A model generated the notes under the pieces. That model saw nothing but the letters and a program-made list of their open reading frames with translations. It did no database searches and was not told where the DNA came from. A DNA stretch of 7,526 nucleotides from Ruminococcus sp. UBA4385 (GTDB lineage: Bacteria; Bacillota_A; Clostridia; Oscillospirales; Ruminococcaceae): assembly GCA_002391065.1 (NCBI GenBank), contig DGRP01000019.1:1-7526 (forward strand). Reading direction: 5' to 3'. The position numbers and the translations under genes are program-made. Positions 1 to 5,318 of the stretch are shown piece after piece (positions within the stretch are counted from its first letter, which is position 1; each line of letters opens with the position of its first letter).

Positions 1-129
1 TTAAAAGTAAACGCTGTTGCCCTGAGGTGGAAAAACGGCGTCGTTTGCTGCGGTTTCCTCATTTTTTACCATTTGGCATGAAACACTGTGGAAACGATTA
101 TGATTTACAGAAATTTTACAATGAAGAGG
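1..129. other. Left-edge intergenic sequence, possible weak terminator
   Basis: No gene can be supported here. Plus-strand frames stay open for 26 to 46 codons from the window edge but show no recognisable protein end. A minus-strand frame ending at base 1 gives only a 23-codon ORF with no ribosome binding site. GAGG at 24-27 can pair with CCTC at 57-60, enclosing a small AAACG/CGTTT hairpin (33-46), and a run of six T follows at 62-67. This could be a weak terminator for a plus-strand gene lying off the window, but the stem is poor. Confidence 0.25.
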
Positions 130-158
130 ATGAAAAATAAACAGAAATGGGGTATAAT
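130..158 (+). promoter_or_regulatory. Probable sigma-A promoter of the AI-2E family gene
   Basis: A perfect -10 box TATAAT lies at 153-158. Seventeen bases upstream, ATGAAA at 130-135 matches the -35 consensus at 4 of 6 positions. Transcription would start near 165, giving a leader of about 55 bases to the start codon at 220. The -10 is convincing and the -35 is weak. Confidence 0.55.
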
Positions 159-219
159 AATAGTATGAGATCAGAATGAAAAATGATACAAAAATTTAAT
201 TATATCAAGGAGCAGACCA

Positions 220-1431
220 ATGGACAGATCGGAAAAGAAGAAATATATTTTTATAGCAGTACTTGCGGTTATTGTATGTATAATCGTAAGGAATCTTTCA
301 CTGCTTGGCAAAGTGATAGGCATAGCTGTAAGTGCAATAAGACCCATGCTGATAGGACTTGCCGCCGCATACATATTCAACATTATCATGACGGGCTTTG
401 AAAAAAGGTACTTCCCGAACAAGGATACAAAATTCGTGAATGTCTCACGCAGACCTGTATGCCTTGCCCTTTCATTTCTGATAACCATAGCTATACTCAT
501 ACTCATCATGTACATAGTCATACCTGAGATAGCTAATGCGTTCCGTGTGCTTTACCACGAGATACCGCCTAATTTCCAGAAATTGCAGAAATTTGCGCTG
601 GAAAAGCTTAAAGAGTATCCCGAGATACAGCAGCAGATAAGTGGATTGCAATTTGACTGGGCATCCATCATAGGAAAAGCCACATCACTTCTCACATCAG
701 GCGTTGCAGGAATACTTACATCGGCATGGGGGGCGATCGGCACTCTTACCTCAACTGTGGCAGATATCGGTCTTGGAATAGTATTTGCCATTTACGTCCT
801 TATCAGGAAAGATAAGCTTTTCAAGGATACAAAGCGTATATGCACCGTTTCTTTCGGGAAAGATAAGTACCGTAAGATAAGTCATGTCTACCACATCGCA
901 AATGAAACATTCCGAAGCTTTTTTGTGGGACAGTTTATTGATGCGCTTCTGCTGGGAATGCTGTGCTTCATCGGCATGACTATACTTCGTCTTCCCTATG
1001 CGGCAATGGCAGGTACCCTTGTAGGCGTTACAGCCTTTATTCCTATTGTTGGTGCGTTCATCGGTGCAGGCATAAGCGCATTCATCATCCTGACCGTTGA
1101 CCCGATGCAGGCGGTGATATTCATCATTTTCCTCCTCTGCATTCAGCAGATAGAAGGAAACCTCATCTACCCGAAGGTAGTGGGCGATTCTGTGGGAGTT
1201 CCCGGAATATGGGTGTTTGCGGCCGTAACCATCGGCGGCGGGATATTCGGTATCCTCGGCATGATCTTAGGCGTACCGCTTTCAGCTATCGCTTACAAGC
1301 TGAGTTTTGAGGCTCTCGAAAGAAAGGAAAGGGCTCTCGCATTTCATATCGGACGCCGCAGAAACAGAAATAAAGCCAAAGCTCAGCAGGGCGGAAATAC
1401 CGCTCAGAATACGGGTGAACAGGCGAAATGA
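220..1431 (+). CDS. AI-2E/UPF0118 family membrane permease
   Basis: This 403-residue polytopic membrane protein belongs to the AI-2E transporter family (PF01594). Members are variously linked to autoinducer-2 export, Na+/H+ exchange or other efflux; the substrate cannot be read from the sequence. Hydrophobic segments lie near residues 9-23, 30-57 and 80-103. A soluble, helix-rich section runs from about 105 to 150. More membrane segments follow at about 180-196, 236-256, 260-292, 296-308 and 328-358. Family hallmarks are the FVGQFIDALLLG stretch (235-246), the PIVGAFIGAG stretch (275-284) and the QQIEGNLIYPKVVG signature (309-322). The tail after about 365 is basic and hydrophilic. The start at 220 is set by AAGGAG at 207-212 with 7-base spacing. 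Length and motif order look complete. It has its own promoter and no clear terminator, so some read-through toward the PFL operon is possible. AI-2 transport itself is not demonstrated by family membership. Confidence 0.88.
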   Translation: MDRSEKKKYIFIAVLAVIVCIIVRNLSLLGKVIGIAVSAIRPMLIGLAAAYIFNIIMTGFEKRYFPNKDTKFVNVSRRPVCLALSFLITIAILILIMYIVIPEIANAFRVLYHEIPPNFQKLQKFALEKLKEYPEIQQQISGLQFDWASIIGKATSLLTSGVAGILTSAWGAIGTLTSTVADIGLGIVFAIYVLIRKDKLFKDTKRICTVSFGKDKYRKISHVYHIANETFRSFFVGQFIDALLLGMLCFIGMTILRLPYAAMAGTLVGVTAFIPIVGAFIGAGISAFIILTVDPMQAVIFIIFLLCIQQIEGNLIYPKVVGDSVGVPGIWVFAAVTIGGGIFGILGMILGVPLSAIAYKLSFEALERKERALAFHIGRRRNRNKAKAQQGGNTAQNTGEQAK

Positions 1432-1631
1432 CCGCAAAAAATAAAATTCTCTCAATTGTACAAATTGACTGAACAAGGTTTGACATTTTTGACAGCGGTT
1501 CTTTTGAAATATGCCGTAAAATCCGAAGTTCCGAGCTGTACAGTAAACGAACGGATACAGTTTCGGGAAACATTTGTCATAACTTTAAACACAAAAACGT
1601 GAAATAGAGTTAGCTTCGGTGAACATGGATA
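1432..1631. other. Intergenic gap upstream of the PFL promoter, no gene seen
   Basis: No coding sequence is supported. Two TGTACA-centred palindromes occur 80 bases apart: TTGTACAA at 1456-1463, inside an imperfect inverted repeat (TCAATT 1452-1457, AATTGA 1463-1468), and CTGTACAG at 1536-1543. Two TTGACA hexamers (1480-1485 and 1490-1495) have no -10 box at a usable distance. CCGAA (1523-1527) and TCCG (1530-1533) can pair with TTCGG (1562-1566) and CGGA (1552-1555), but no T-run follows, so this is not a standard terminator. The gap could hold operators for the downstream operon. Confidence 0.4.
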
Positions 1632-1649
1632 TTGACAAATAAATAACAA
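1632..1649. promoter_or_regulatory. Rex-like operator overlapping the -35 box
   Basis: The 18 bases here match the clostridial Rex half-site pattern TTGTTAA-N4-TTAACAA at 11 of the 14 specified positions. The right half (TAACAA) fits better than the left. Rex is the NADH/NAD+-sensing repressor that controls fermentation genes in Firmicutes, including pfl-type genes in some species, and a site over the -35 box would repress directly. The region is A/T-rich, so a chance match is a real possibility. Confidence 0.35.
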
Positions 1650-1660
1650 TGTGTTACTAT
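1632..1660 (+). promoter_or_regulatory. Sigma-A promoter of the PFL operon
   Basis: A perfect -35 TTGACA (1632-1637) is followed after exactly 17 bases by the -10 TACTAT (1655-1660, 5 of 6). Transcription should start near 1667, giving a leader of about 100 bases before the ATG at 1769. The spacer also contains an odd palindrome, TAACA (1644-1648), ATG, TGTTA (1652-1656), which runs into the -10 box and could serve as an operator. Confidence 0.85.
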
Positions 1661-1680
1661 TATTACGGAAATAAAATTTT

Positions 1681-1747
1681 GATCCTTATTGCGCCTTTCA
1701 GCGTTTCCCCATGGCGCATTATGACGGGGTGTGACCCGTCGTGGATC
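1681..1747 (+). promoter_or_regulatory. Structured PFL leader: predicted three-way junction
   Basis: Three helices nest cleanly in the 5' untranslated region. P1 pairs GATCC (1681-1685) with GGATC (1743-1747). P2 pairs TGCGCC (1690-1695) with GGCGCA (1713-1718) around a 17-base loop. P3 pairs GACGGG (1723-1728) with CCCGTC (1735-1740) around a 6-base loop. The junction strands are short (TTAT, TTAT, GT). The P2 loop holds CCCC (1707-1710), which could pair with GGGG at 1726-1729 and break P3, suggesting a possible switch. P1 ends 7 bases before the ribosome binding site AAGGAG (1755-1760). I cannot match it to a known riboswitch class. It may be a regulatory RNA or simply a stabilising 5' structure. 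Confidence 0.5.
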
Positions 1748-1768
1748 TTTCAAGAAGGAGTCTGAAAT

Positions 1769-3874
1769 ATGATCACAACATGGCCGAAGGAATGGGATGG
1801 TTTCAAGGAGGGACGCTGGAGCACTACCTCCGTAAACGTCCGTGACTTCATCAAGAAAAACTATACCCCTTATGACGGTGACGAAAGCTTCCTCGCAGGT
1901 CCTACAGAGGCCACAAAGCAGCTCTGGGACCAGGTCATGGACCTTACTCGTCAGGAGCGTGAGGCAGGCGGGGTACTGGATATGGATACTAAGATCATAT
2001 CCACTATCACTTCACACGGCGCAGGTTATCTCAACAAGGATCTGGAAAAGATCGTTGGTCTCCAGACAGATAAGCCTTTCAAGCGTTCTCTCCAGCCTTT
2101 CGGAGGCATAAGAATGGCTCAGCAGGCTTGCAAGGAATACGGCTACGAAGTAGACCCGAGTGTTGTTGAAATATTCACAAAATACAGAAAGACACATAAC
2201 CAGGGCGTTTTCGATGCTTATACCCCTGAAATGCGTCTTGCACGTCATTCAGCTATTCTTACAGGTCTTCCTGATGCTTACGGCAGAGGCCGTATCATCG
2301 GCGACTACAGAAGAGTTGCTCTCTACGGCATCGACCTCCTTATCGAGGACAAGAAGCACCAGATCGAGACATCTCTCGTAAGAATGACTTCAAAGAATAT
2401 CCGTCTCCGTGAGGAACTTTCAGAGCAGGTCCGTGCTCTCCAGGATCTGAAGGAGCTGGGTAAGATCTACGGATTCGATATCTCCAGACCTGCTGCTACA
2501 GCACAGGAAGCTGTTCAGTGGCTCTATTTCGGCTACCTCGCTGCTGTCAAGGAGCAGAACGGTGCCGCTATGTCACTGGGACGTACTTCCACATTCCTCG
2601 ATATCTTCATTCAGCGTGACCTTGAGAGAGGCCTTATCACTGAGGAACAGGCACAGGAACTTATCGACCACTTCATCATGAAGCTTCGTATCGTCAAGTT
2701 TGCACGTACACCTGAGTACAACTCACTCTTCTCAGGCGATCCTACATGGGTAACTGAGTCTATCGGCGGTGTAAGCGTTGACGGTAACCACATGGTAACA
2801 AAGAACAGCTTCCGTTACCTCCATACACTCGAAAACCTTGGCACAGCTCCCGAGCCTAACATGACTATTCTCTGGTCACAGAAGCTCCCGAGAAAGTTCA
2901 AGGAATACTGTGCTAAGATTTCCATCAAGACTTCATCCATCCAGTACGAGAATGACGACATGATGAGAGTTACTCACGGCGATGACTATGCTATCGCTTG
3001 CTGTGTATCATCAATGGTAGTCGGCAAGGAAATGCAGTTCTTCGGCGCAAGAGCAAACCTTGCAAAGTGCCTCCTCTACGCTATCAACGGCGGTGTGGAT
3101 GAGAGACTCGGCCTCCAGGTAGGTCCTAAGTACCGTCCTGTAGATACAGAGTACCTCGACTTCGACGACGTTTGGAGCAAGTACATGGATATGATGGAAT
3201 GGCTGGCAGGCCTCTACGTTAACACCCTTAACGTTATCCACTATATGCACGACAAGTACTGCTACGAGAGACTCCAGATGGCTCTCCACGACAGAGATGT
3301 AAAGCGTTACTTCGCTACAGGTATCGCCGGCCTTTCTGTTGTTGCTGATTCACTTTCAGCTATCAAGTACGCAAAGGTTAAGCCTATCCGCAAGGATATC
3401 GAGATCAAGGACAAGGCAGGCAATGTTGTTGACGTTGCTAAGAATGTCATCGTTGATTACGAAATAGAAGGCGACTTCCCGAAGTACGGAAACAACGACG
3501 ACCGTGTTGACCAGATGGCTGTTGCAGTTGTACGTAAGTTCATGGACTGCATAAGAAAGCACCACACATACCGTGACGGCGTTCCTACAATGTCTATCCT
3601 CACTATCACATCCAACGTTGTTTACGGTAAGAAGACAGGTAACACTCCTGACGGCCGTAAGCAGGGCGTACCGCTTGCACCCGGAGCAAACCCGATGCAC
3701 GGCAGAGATACTCACGGTGCAGTAGCTTCACTTTCATCTGTTGCAAAGCTTCCGTTCAGACACGCTCAGGACGGTATCTCAAATACATTCTCCATCATTC
3801 CTAACGCACTCGGCAAGGATATGGAAGTATTCGTTGGTGATATCGACCTCGACAAGCTCAAAGGAGAAGAATAA
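1769..3874 (+). CDS. pflB: Pyruvate formate-lyase large subunit lacking its glycyl radical domain
   Basis: This 701-residue protein is the barrel part of pyruvate formate-lyase (formate C-acetyltransferase), which converts pyruvate and CoA to acetyl-CoA and formate in the anaerobic cytoplasm. The catalytic adjacent cysteines are C411 and C412 (in [10 protein letters not shown]), matching C418/C419 of E. coli PflB. Other family blocks include [50 protein letters not shown] and GANPMHGRD. The sequence follows E. coli PflB to NALGKD (679-684), then has a short divergent tail and stops. The roughly 70-residue C-terminal glycyl radical domain is missing and is encoded two genes downstream (4126-4365). 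AAGGAG at 1755-1760, 8 bases from the ATG, fixes the start. The stop overlaps the next start by one base (TAATG). Without a separate radical domain this chain should be inactive. No PFL-activating enzyme gene is in the window. Confidence 0.95.
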   Translation: MITTWPKEWDGFKEGRWSTTSVNVRDFIKKNYTPYDGDESFLAGPTEATKQLWDQVMDLTRQEREAGGVLDMDTKIISTITSHGAGYLNKDLEKIVGLQTDKPFKRSLQPFGGIRMAQQACKEYGYEVDPSVVEIFTKYRKTHNQGVFDAYTPEMRLARHSAILTGLPDAYGRGRIIGDYRRVALYGIDLLIEDKKHQIETSLVRMTSKNIRLREELSEQVRALQDLKELGKIYGFDISRPAATAQEAVQWLYFGYLAAVKEQNGAAMSLGRTSTFLDIFIQRDLERGLITEEQAQELIDHFIMKLRIVKFARTPEYNSLFSGDPTWVTESIGGVSVDGNHMVTKNSFRYLHTLENLGTAPEPNMTILWSQKLPRKFKEYCAKISIKTSSIQYENDDMMRVTHGDDYAIACCVSSMVVGKEMQFFGARANLAKCLLYAINGGVDERLGLQVGPKYRPVDTEYLDFDDVWSKYMDMMEWLAGLYVNTLNVIHYMHDKYCYERLQMALHDRDVKRYFATGIAGLSVVADSLSAIKYAKVKPIRKDIEIKDKAGNVVDVAKNVIVDYEIEGDFPKYGNNDDRVDQMAVAVVRKFMDCIRKHHTYRDGVPTMSILTITSNVVYGKKTGNTPDGRKQGVPLAPGANPMHGRDTHGAVASLSSVAKLPFRHAQDGISNTFSIIPNALGKDMEVFVGDIDLDKLKGEE

Positions 3875-4092
3875 TGATAACTCCCGATAAACTGGGCAGT
3901 ACCGATGATCCCGCAGAGCTGGCTGATCTTATTGATCAGCTCATGTCTCAGGGCAGCGGACACGTAAATATCGAATCAAGTGAAAACGGCGAGGGACTCA
4001 GAGTCGCTACAGTAAAGAGCACCGATTGCTCAGGCAAAAAAGGCGCTTGCTGCCAGCCTACGGAACTTGATCCGGAAGACGACGAATTTTAA
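3874..4092 (+). CDS. Small Cys/acid-rich protein inside the split PFL operon
   Basis: I do not recognise this 72-residue protein as a named family. Its start codon overlaps the pflB stop by one base, and its ribosome binding site AAGGAG (3861-3866, 7-base spacing) lies in the last pflB codons, so translation is probably coupled. Residues 18-34 (DLIDQLMSQGSGHVNIE) align without gaps with residues 12-28 of the glycyl radical protein encoded next: 6 of 17 are identical, including the LID, G, H and N positions, and 4 more are conservative. It looks related to the first part of that domain, but the similarity then stops and there is no RVSGYAV radical loop. The tail has three cysteines (C52, C59, C60) and ends in an acidic stretch (DPEDDEF). 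It could be a degenerate copy, a docking or placeholder subunit, or a metal- or redox-sensing regulator. Function is unknown; the reading frame itself is well supported. Confidence 0.8.
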   Translation: MITPDKLGSTDDPAELADLIDQLMSQGSGHVNIESSENGEGLRVATVKSTDCSGKKGACCQPTELDPEDDEF

Positions 4093-4125
4093 TAAATTCA
4101 TACTACAAATAAGGAGGAATTACAC

Positions 4126-4365
4126 ATGGATAATCAGAAGCAGGTAGATAACCTGATCGAACTTATAGACGGCTACACTGAAAAAGGCGGCCATCACCTG
4201 AATGTAAATGTATTCACAAGAGAGACTCTTCTCGATGCTCAGGCTCATCCTGAGAAGTACCCACAGCTCACAGTAAGAGTATCAGGTTACGCAGTTAACT
4301 TTGTAAAGCTCACAAAGGAGCAGCAGGACGACGTTATCTCACGTACATTCCATTCATCACTTTAA
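4126..4365 (+). CDS. Stand-alone glycyl radical domain of pyruvate formate-lyase
   Basis: This 79-residue protein corresponds to the C-terminal domain of Pfl[17 protein letters not shown] (23-38), [16 protein letters not shown] (42-57) and [14 protein letters not shown] (62-75) closely match the end of E. coli PflB. G54, in RVSGYAV, is the residue expected to carry the radical (Gly734 in E. coli PflB) after activation by the radical-SAM enzyme PflA. In normal PFL this loop inserts into the barrel next to the catalytic cysteines. Here it must come from a separate chain, as GrcA (YfiD) does when it rescues oxygen-cleaved PFL. GrcA is a spare in cells with an intact PflB, whereas this copy appears to be the only radical domain in the operon. 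AAGGAGG at 4111-4117 (8-base spacing) supports strong, independent translation. The 33-base gap before it has no terminator, and a strong terminator follows at 4399. Confidence 0.93.
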   Translation: MDNQKQVDNLIELIDGYTEKGGHHLNVNVFTRETLLDAQAHPEKYPQLTVRVSGYAVNFVKLTKEQQDDVISRTFHSSL

Positions 4366-4398
4366 TAAGCCGGTTCCATTTATCGCTTAAATTATTAT

Positions 4399-4432
4399 AG
4401 AGGGGCGCACTTCGGTGCGCTCTTTCTGTTTG
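4399..4432 (+). terminator. Terminator of the PFL operon
   Basis: GCGCAC (4405-4410) pairs with GTGCGC (4415-4420) across a stable TTCG tetraloop. A weaker outer extension joins the preceding AGAGGG to TCTTT, and a T-rich tract follows. It lies about 40 bases after the stop codon of the radical-domain gene. Confidence 0.88.
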
Positions 4433-4452
4433 TGTAAACAGCGGAGGAGAGA

Positions 4453-4560
4453 ATGAAGCAGCGAAACATATGTTTTTTGGTGATAGGTTCAGATGAACCG
4501 TTACAAAACAATGAAAAAGGTTACTATTTAGTGAATATTCAACAATCGGGACAGTTCTGA
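4453..4560 (+). CDS. Possible 35-residue small ORF
   Basis: An ATG at 4453 opens a 35-codon frame ending in TGA at 4558-4560. A near-perfect GGAGGAG lies at 4443-4449, slightly close to the start. The protein would begin MKQRNICFLVIGSDEP; it shows no signal peptide, full membrane segment or motif I know. Against it, the frame sits just after a strong terminator with no promoter seen in front, its codon use is unlike the neighbouring strong genes, and it contains two palindromes (AAACATATGTTT at 4464-4475; GGTTC/GAACC at 4486-4499) that could be the real function. It may be chance or a gene remnant. Confidence 0.25.
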   Translation: MKQRNICFLVIGSDEPLQNNEKGYYLVNIQQSGQF

Positions 4561-4656
4561 TTTGTAAGTTTTGCCCCGAAACTTTACTCAAAATGTAAAG
4601 AAATAAAGAATTCTGCAACATAATATTTAAAATAAGGTTACATATTTTTCATTCCC
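4561..4656. other. A/T-rich non-coding stretch upstream of the lipoprotein promoter
   Basis: No gene is seen. The one notable element is an inverted repeat, CTTTAC (4582-4587) and GTAAAG (4595-4600), separated by 7 bases and lying about 57 bases upstream of the -35 box. It could be an operator, but in such A/T-rich sequence this is weak evidence. Confidence 0.3.
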
Positions 4657-4685
4657 TTGACTTTGGTTTTGCAGTGTGGTATAGT
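4657..4685 (+). promoter_or_regulatory. Sigma-A promoter of the small lipoprotein gene
   Basis: The -35 TTGACT (4657-4662, 5 of 6) and -10 TATAGT (4680-4685, 5 of 6) are separated by exactly 17 bases. Transcription should start near 4692, about 80 bases before the ATG at 4772. Confidence 0.85.
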
Positions 4686-4691
4686 ATTAAC

Positions 4692-4710
4692 TGTAAGGAA
4701 AACACTTACA
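4692..4710 (+). promoter_or_regulatory. Hairpin at the 5' end of the lipoprotein mRNA
   Basis: TGTAAG (4692-4697) pairs perfectly with CTTACA (4705-4710) around a 7-base A-rich loop, starting at the predicted first transcribed base. A second small stem, ATCCC (4735-4739) with GGGAT (4746-4750), lies before the ribosome binding site. A hairpin at +1 can protect an mRNA from 5'-end decay; an operator role is equally possible. Confidence 0.4.
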
Positions 4711-4771
4711 CAAAACACCAAAAAATAGTTATGGATCCCACATAAGGGATAAAGAGAAAGGAAAATGAAAA

Positions 4772-5062
4772 ATGAAAAAATTTGCTGCTATCGTATGTTC
4801 AATCGTATTAACAGGTGCTCTCGTTTCTTGCAACAGCGGTGAGTCTTCAAGCTCTTCTTCTGAGGTAGTTACAACAACTGCTGAGACAACTACTGAAGAG
4901 ACAACAACAGAAGAGACAACTACTGAAGAGGCTACAACTGAGGCTGCTACAGAGGAAGAGACAACTGAGGCTGCTGAGGAAGAGGCTGAGGAAGAAGCTG
5001 CTGACGCTGAGACTGTTGAAGAAGAAACAACAGAGGAAGAGACAACTACAGCTGCTGAATAA
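4772..5062 (+). CDS. Small lipoprotein made almost only of Thr/Glu/Ala repeats
   Basis: The 96-residue product starts with a lipoprotein signal peptide (MKK, a hydrophobic core, then LVSC with the lipidated cysteine at residue 20). It should be cut by signal peptidase II and anchored on the outer face of the membrane. The remaining 76 residues contain no folded domain. A serine run (about 25-30) leads into repeats of the TTTEE type (about 34-52), then Glu/Ala-rich stretches (about 53-80), ending TTEEETTTAAE. The chain is strongly acidic and likely disordered. Such sequences usually link domains or span the wall in ruminococcal surface proteins, but here the linker stands alone. It is not an obvious truncation: a terminator follows 19 bases after the stop. 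The ribosome binding site is AAAGG at 4757-4761, 10 bases before the ATG; another ATG at 4765 is in a different frame. Function is unknown. Confidence 0.82.
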   Translation: MKKFAAIVCSIVLTGALVSCNSGESSSSSSEVVTTTAETTTEETTTEETTTEEATTEAATEEETTEAAEEEAEEEAADAETVEEETTEEETTTAAE

Positions 5063-5081
5063 TCATAACAGTATAAAAAAC

Positions 5082-5115
5082 GAAGGGCGGATGATCTCAT
5101 CTGCCCTTCATTTTT
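5082..5115 (+). terminator. Terminator after the lipoprotein gene
   Basis: A 12-base-pair stem with one G-U pair (5082-5093 with 5098-5109) closes a 4-base loop and is followed by ATTTTT. An A-run upstream (5075-5080) could let it work on the minus strand as well. Confidence 0.93.
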
Positions 5116-5152
5116 ATGTGTGCAATTTTGTTAGCATATGCGAAAAAAATTC

Positions 5153-5181
5153 TTTACATCATCGCTTTGATGTGTTATAAT
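5153..5181 (+). promoter_or_regulatory. Sigma-A promoter of ddh
   Basis: The -35 TTTACA (5153-5158, 5 of 6) and a perfect -10 TATAAT (5176-5181) are spaced by exactly 17 bases. Transcription should begin near 5188, at the first bases of the leader hairpin, giving a leader of about 130 bases. Confidence 0.88.
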
Positions 5182-5185
5182 AAAC

Positions 5186-5287
5186 ATGGGCATCTCTAAA
5201 AACCCCTTTTGAGAAAAACAGCTATGCACGGCATCTGCTGCACCTATCTGTTTTCCTTTAACCAAACGGGCTTTTAGATATGCCCAT
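5186..5287 (+). repeat. Long imperfect inverted repeat forming the ddh mRNA leader
   Basis: The outer arms 5186-5205 and 5268-5287 pair at 18 of 20 positions: 8 bp, one mismatch, 7 bp, one mismatch, 3 bp. Inside, AAAACAG (5215-5221) pairs with CTGTTTT (5248-5254), and TGCA (5225-5228) with TGCA (5239-5242). The whole forms a roughly 100-base rod starting at the predicted transcription start and ending 15 bases before the ddh AGGAGG. It has no lysine riboswitch or T-box features that I can see, and no T-run that would make it an attenuator. Terminal arms starting GGGCAT also resemble a MITE or IS end, but no target-site duplication is evident. It could be a stabilising leader, an uncharacterised regulatory RNA, or a small repeat element inserted near the promoter. 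Confidence 0.6.
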
Positions 5288-5318
5288 AGGTAATCTATAT
5301 TCACAGGAGGAATATAAA

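Noticed and set aside
1..140. C-terminal end of an upstream gene in the third plus-strand frame (open to base 140).
   Set aside because: The 46 codons show no recognisable protein pattern and run through a likely promoter region; the frame is probably open by chance.
1681..1768. ZTP riboswitch ('pfl motif') in the PFL leader, suggested by the gene context.
   Set aside because: The three-way junction layout does not match the two-part ZTP fold, and the conserved downstream hairpin with its pseudoknot-forming sequence is not present. GGGGTGTGAC is only a superficial resemblance.
3850..4130. Split PFL explained by a sequencing frameshift or a simple nonsense mutation.
   Set aside because: The two parts are 254 bases apart. 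Each has its own well-placed ribosome binding site and start codon, and an intact coupled gene lies between them. Joining frames does not restore a continuous PFL.
4892..5000. Tandem DNA repeat or CRISPR-like array in the lipoprotein gene.
   Set aside because: The periodicity comes from repeated Thr/Glu codons of variable order. There are no spacers, and the reading frame is kept throughout.
4729..5100. Minus-strand ORF of 123 codons opposite the lipoprotein gene.
   Set aside because: It is a Val/Ser-rich shadow of the Thr/Glu repeats on the plus strand, with no promoter or ribosome binding site of its own.
5186..5318. Lysine riboswitch (L-box) or T-box controlling ddh.
   Set aside because: The leader is about 130 bases with no L-box core, T-box sequence or terminator/antiterminator pair visible. 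The structure is a single long rod.
5280..5318. Upstream start for ddh giving a 342-residue protein.
   Set aside because: The ATG at 5280 lies in the right arm of the leader hairpin and lacks a ribosome binding site, while the ATG at 5319 has AGGAGG at ideal spacing and begins right at the Rossmann motif.
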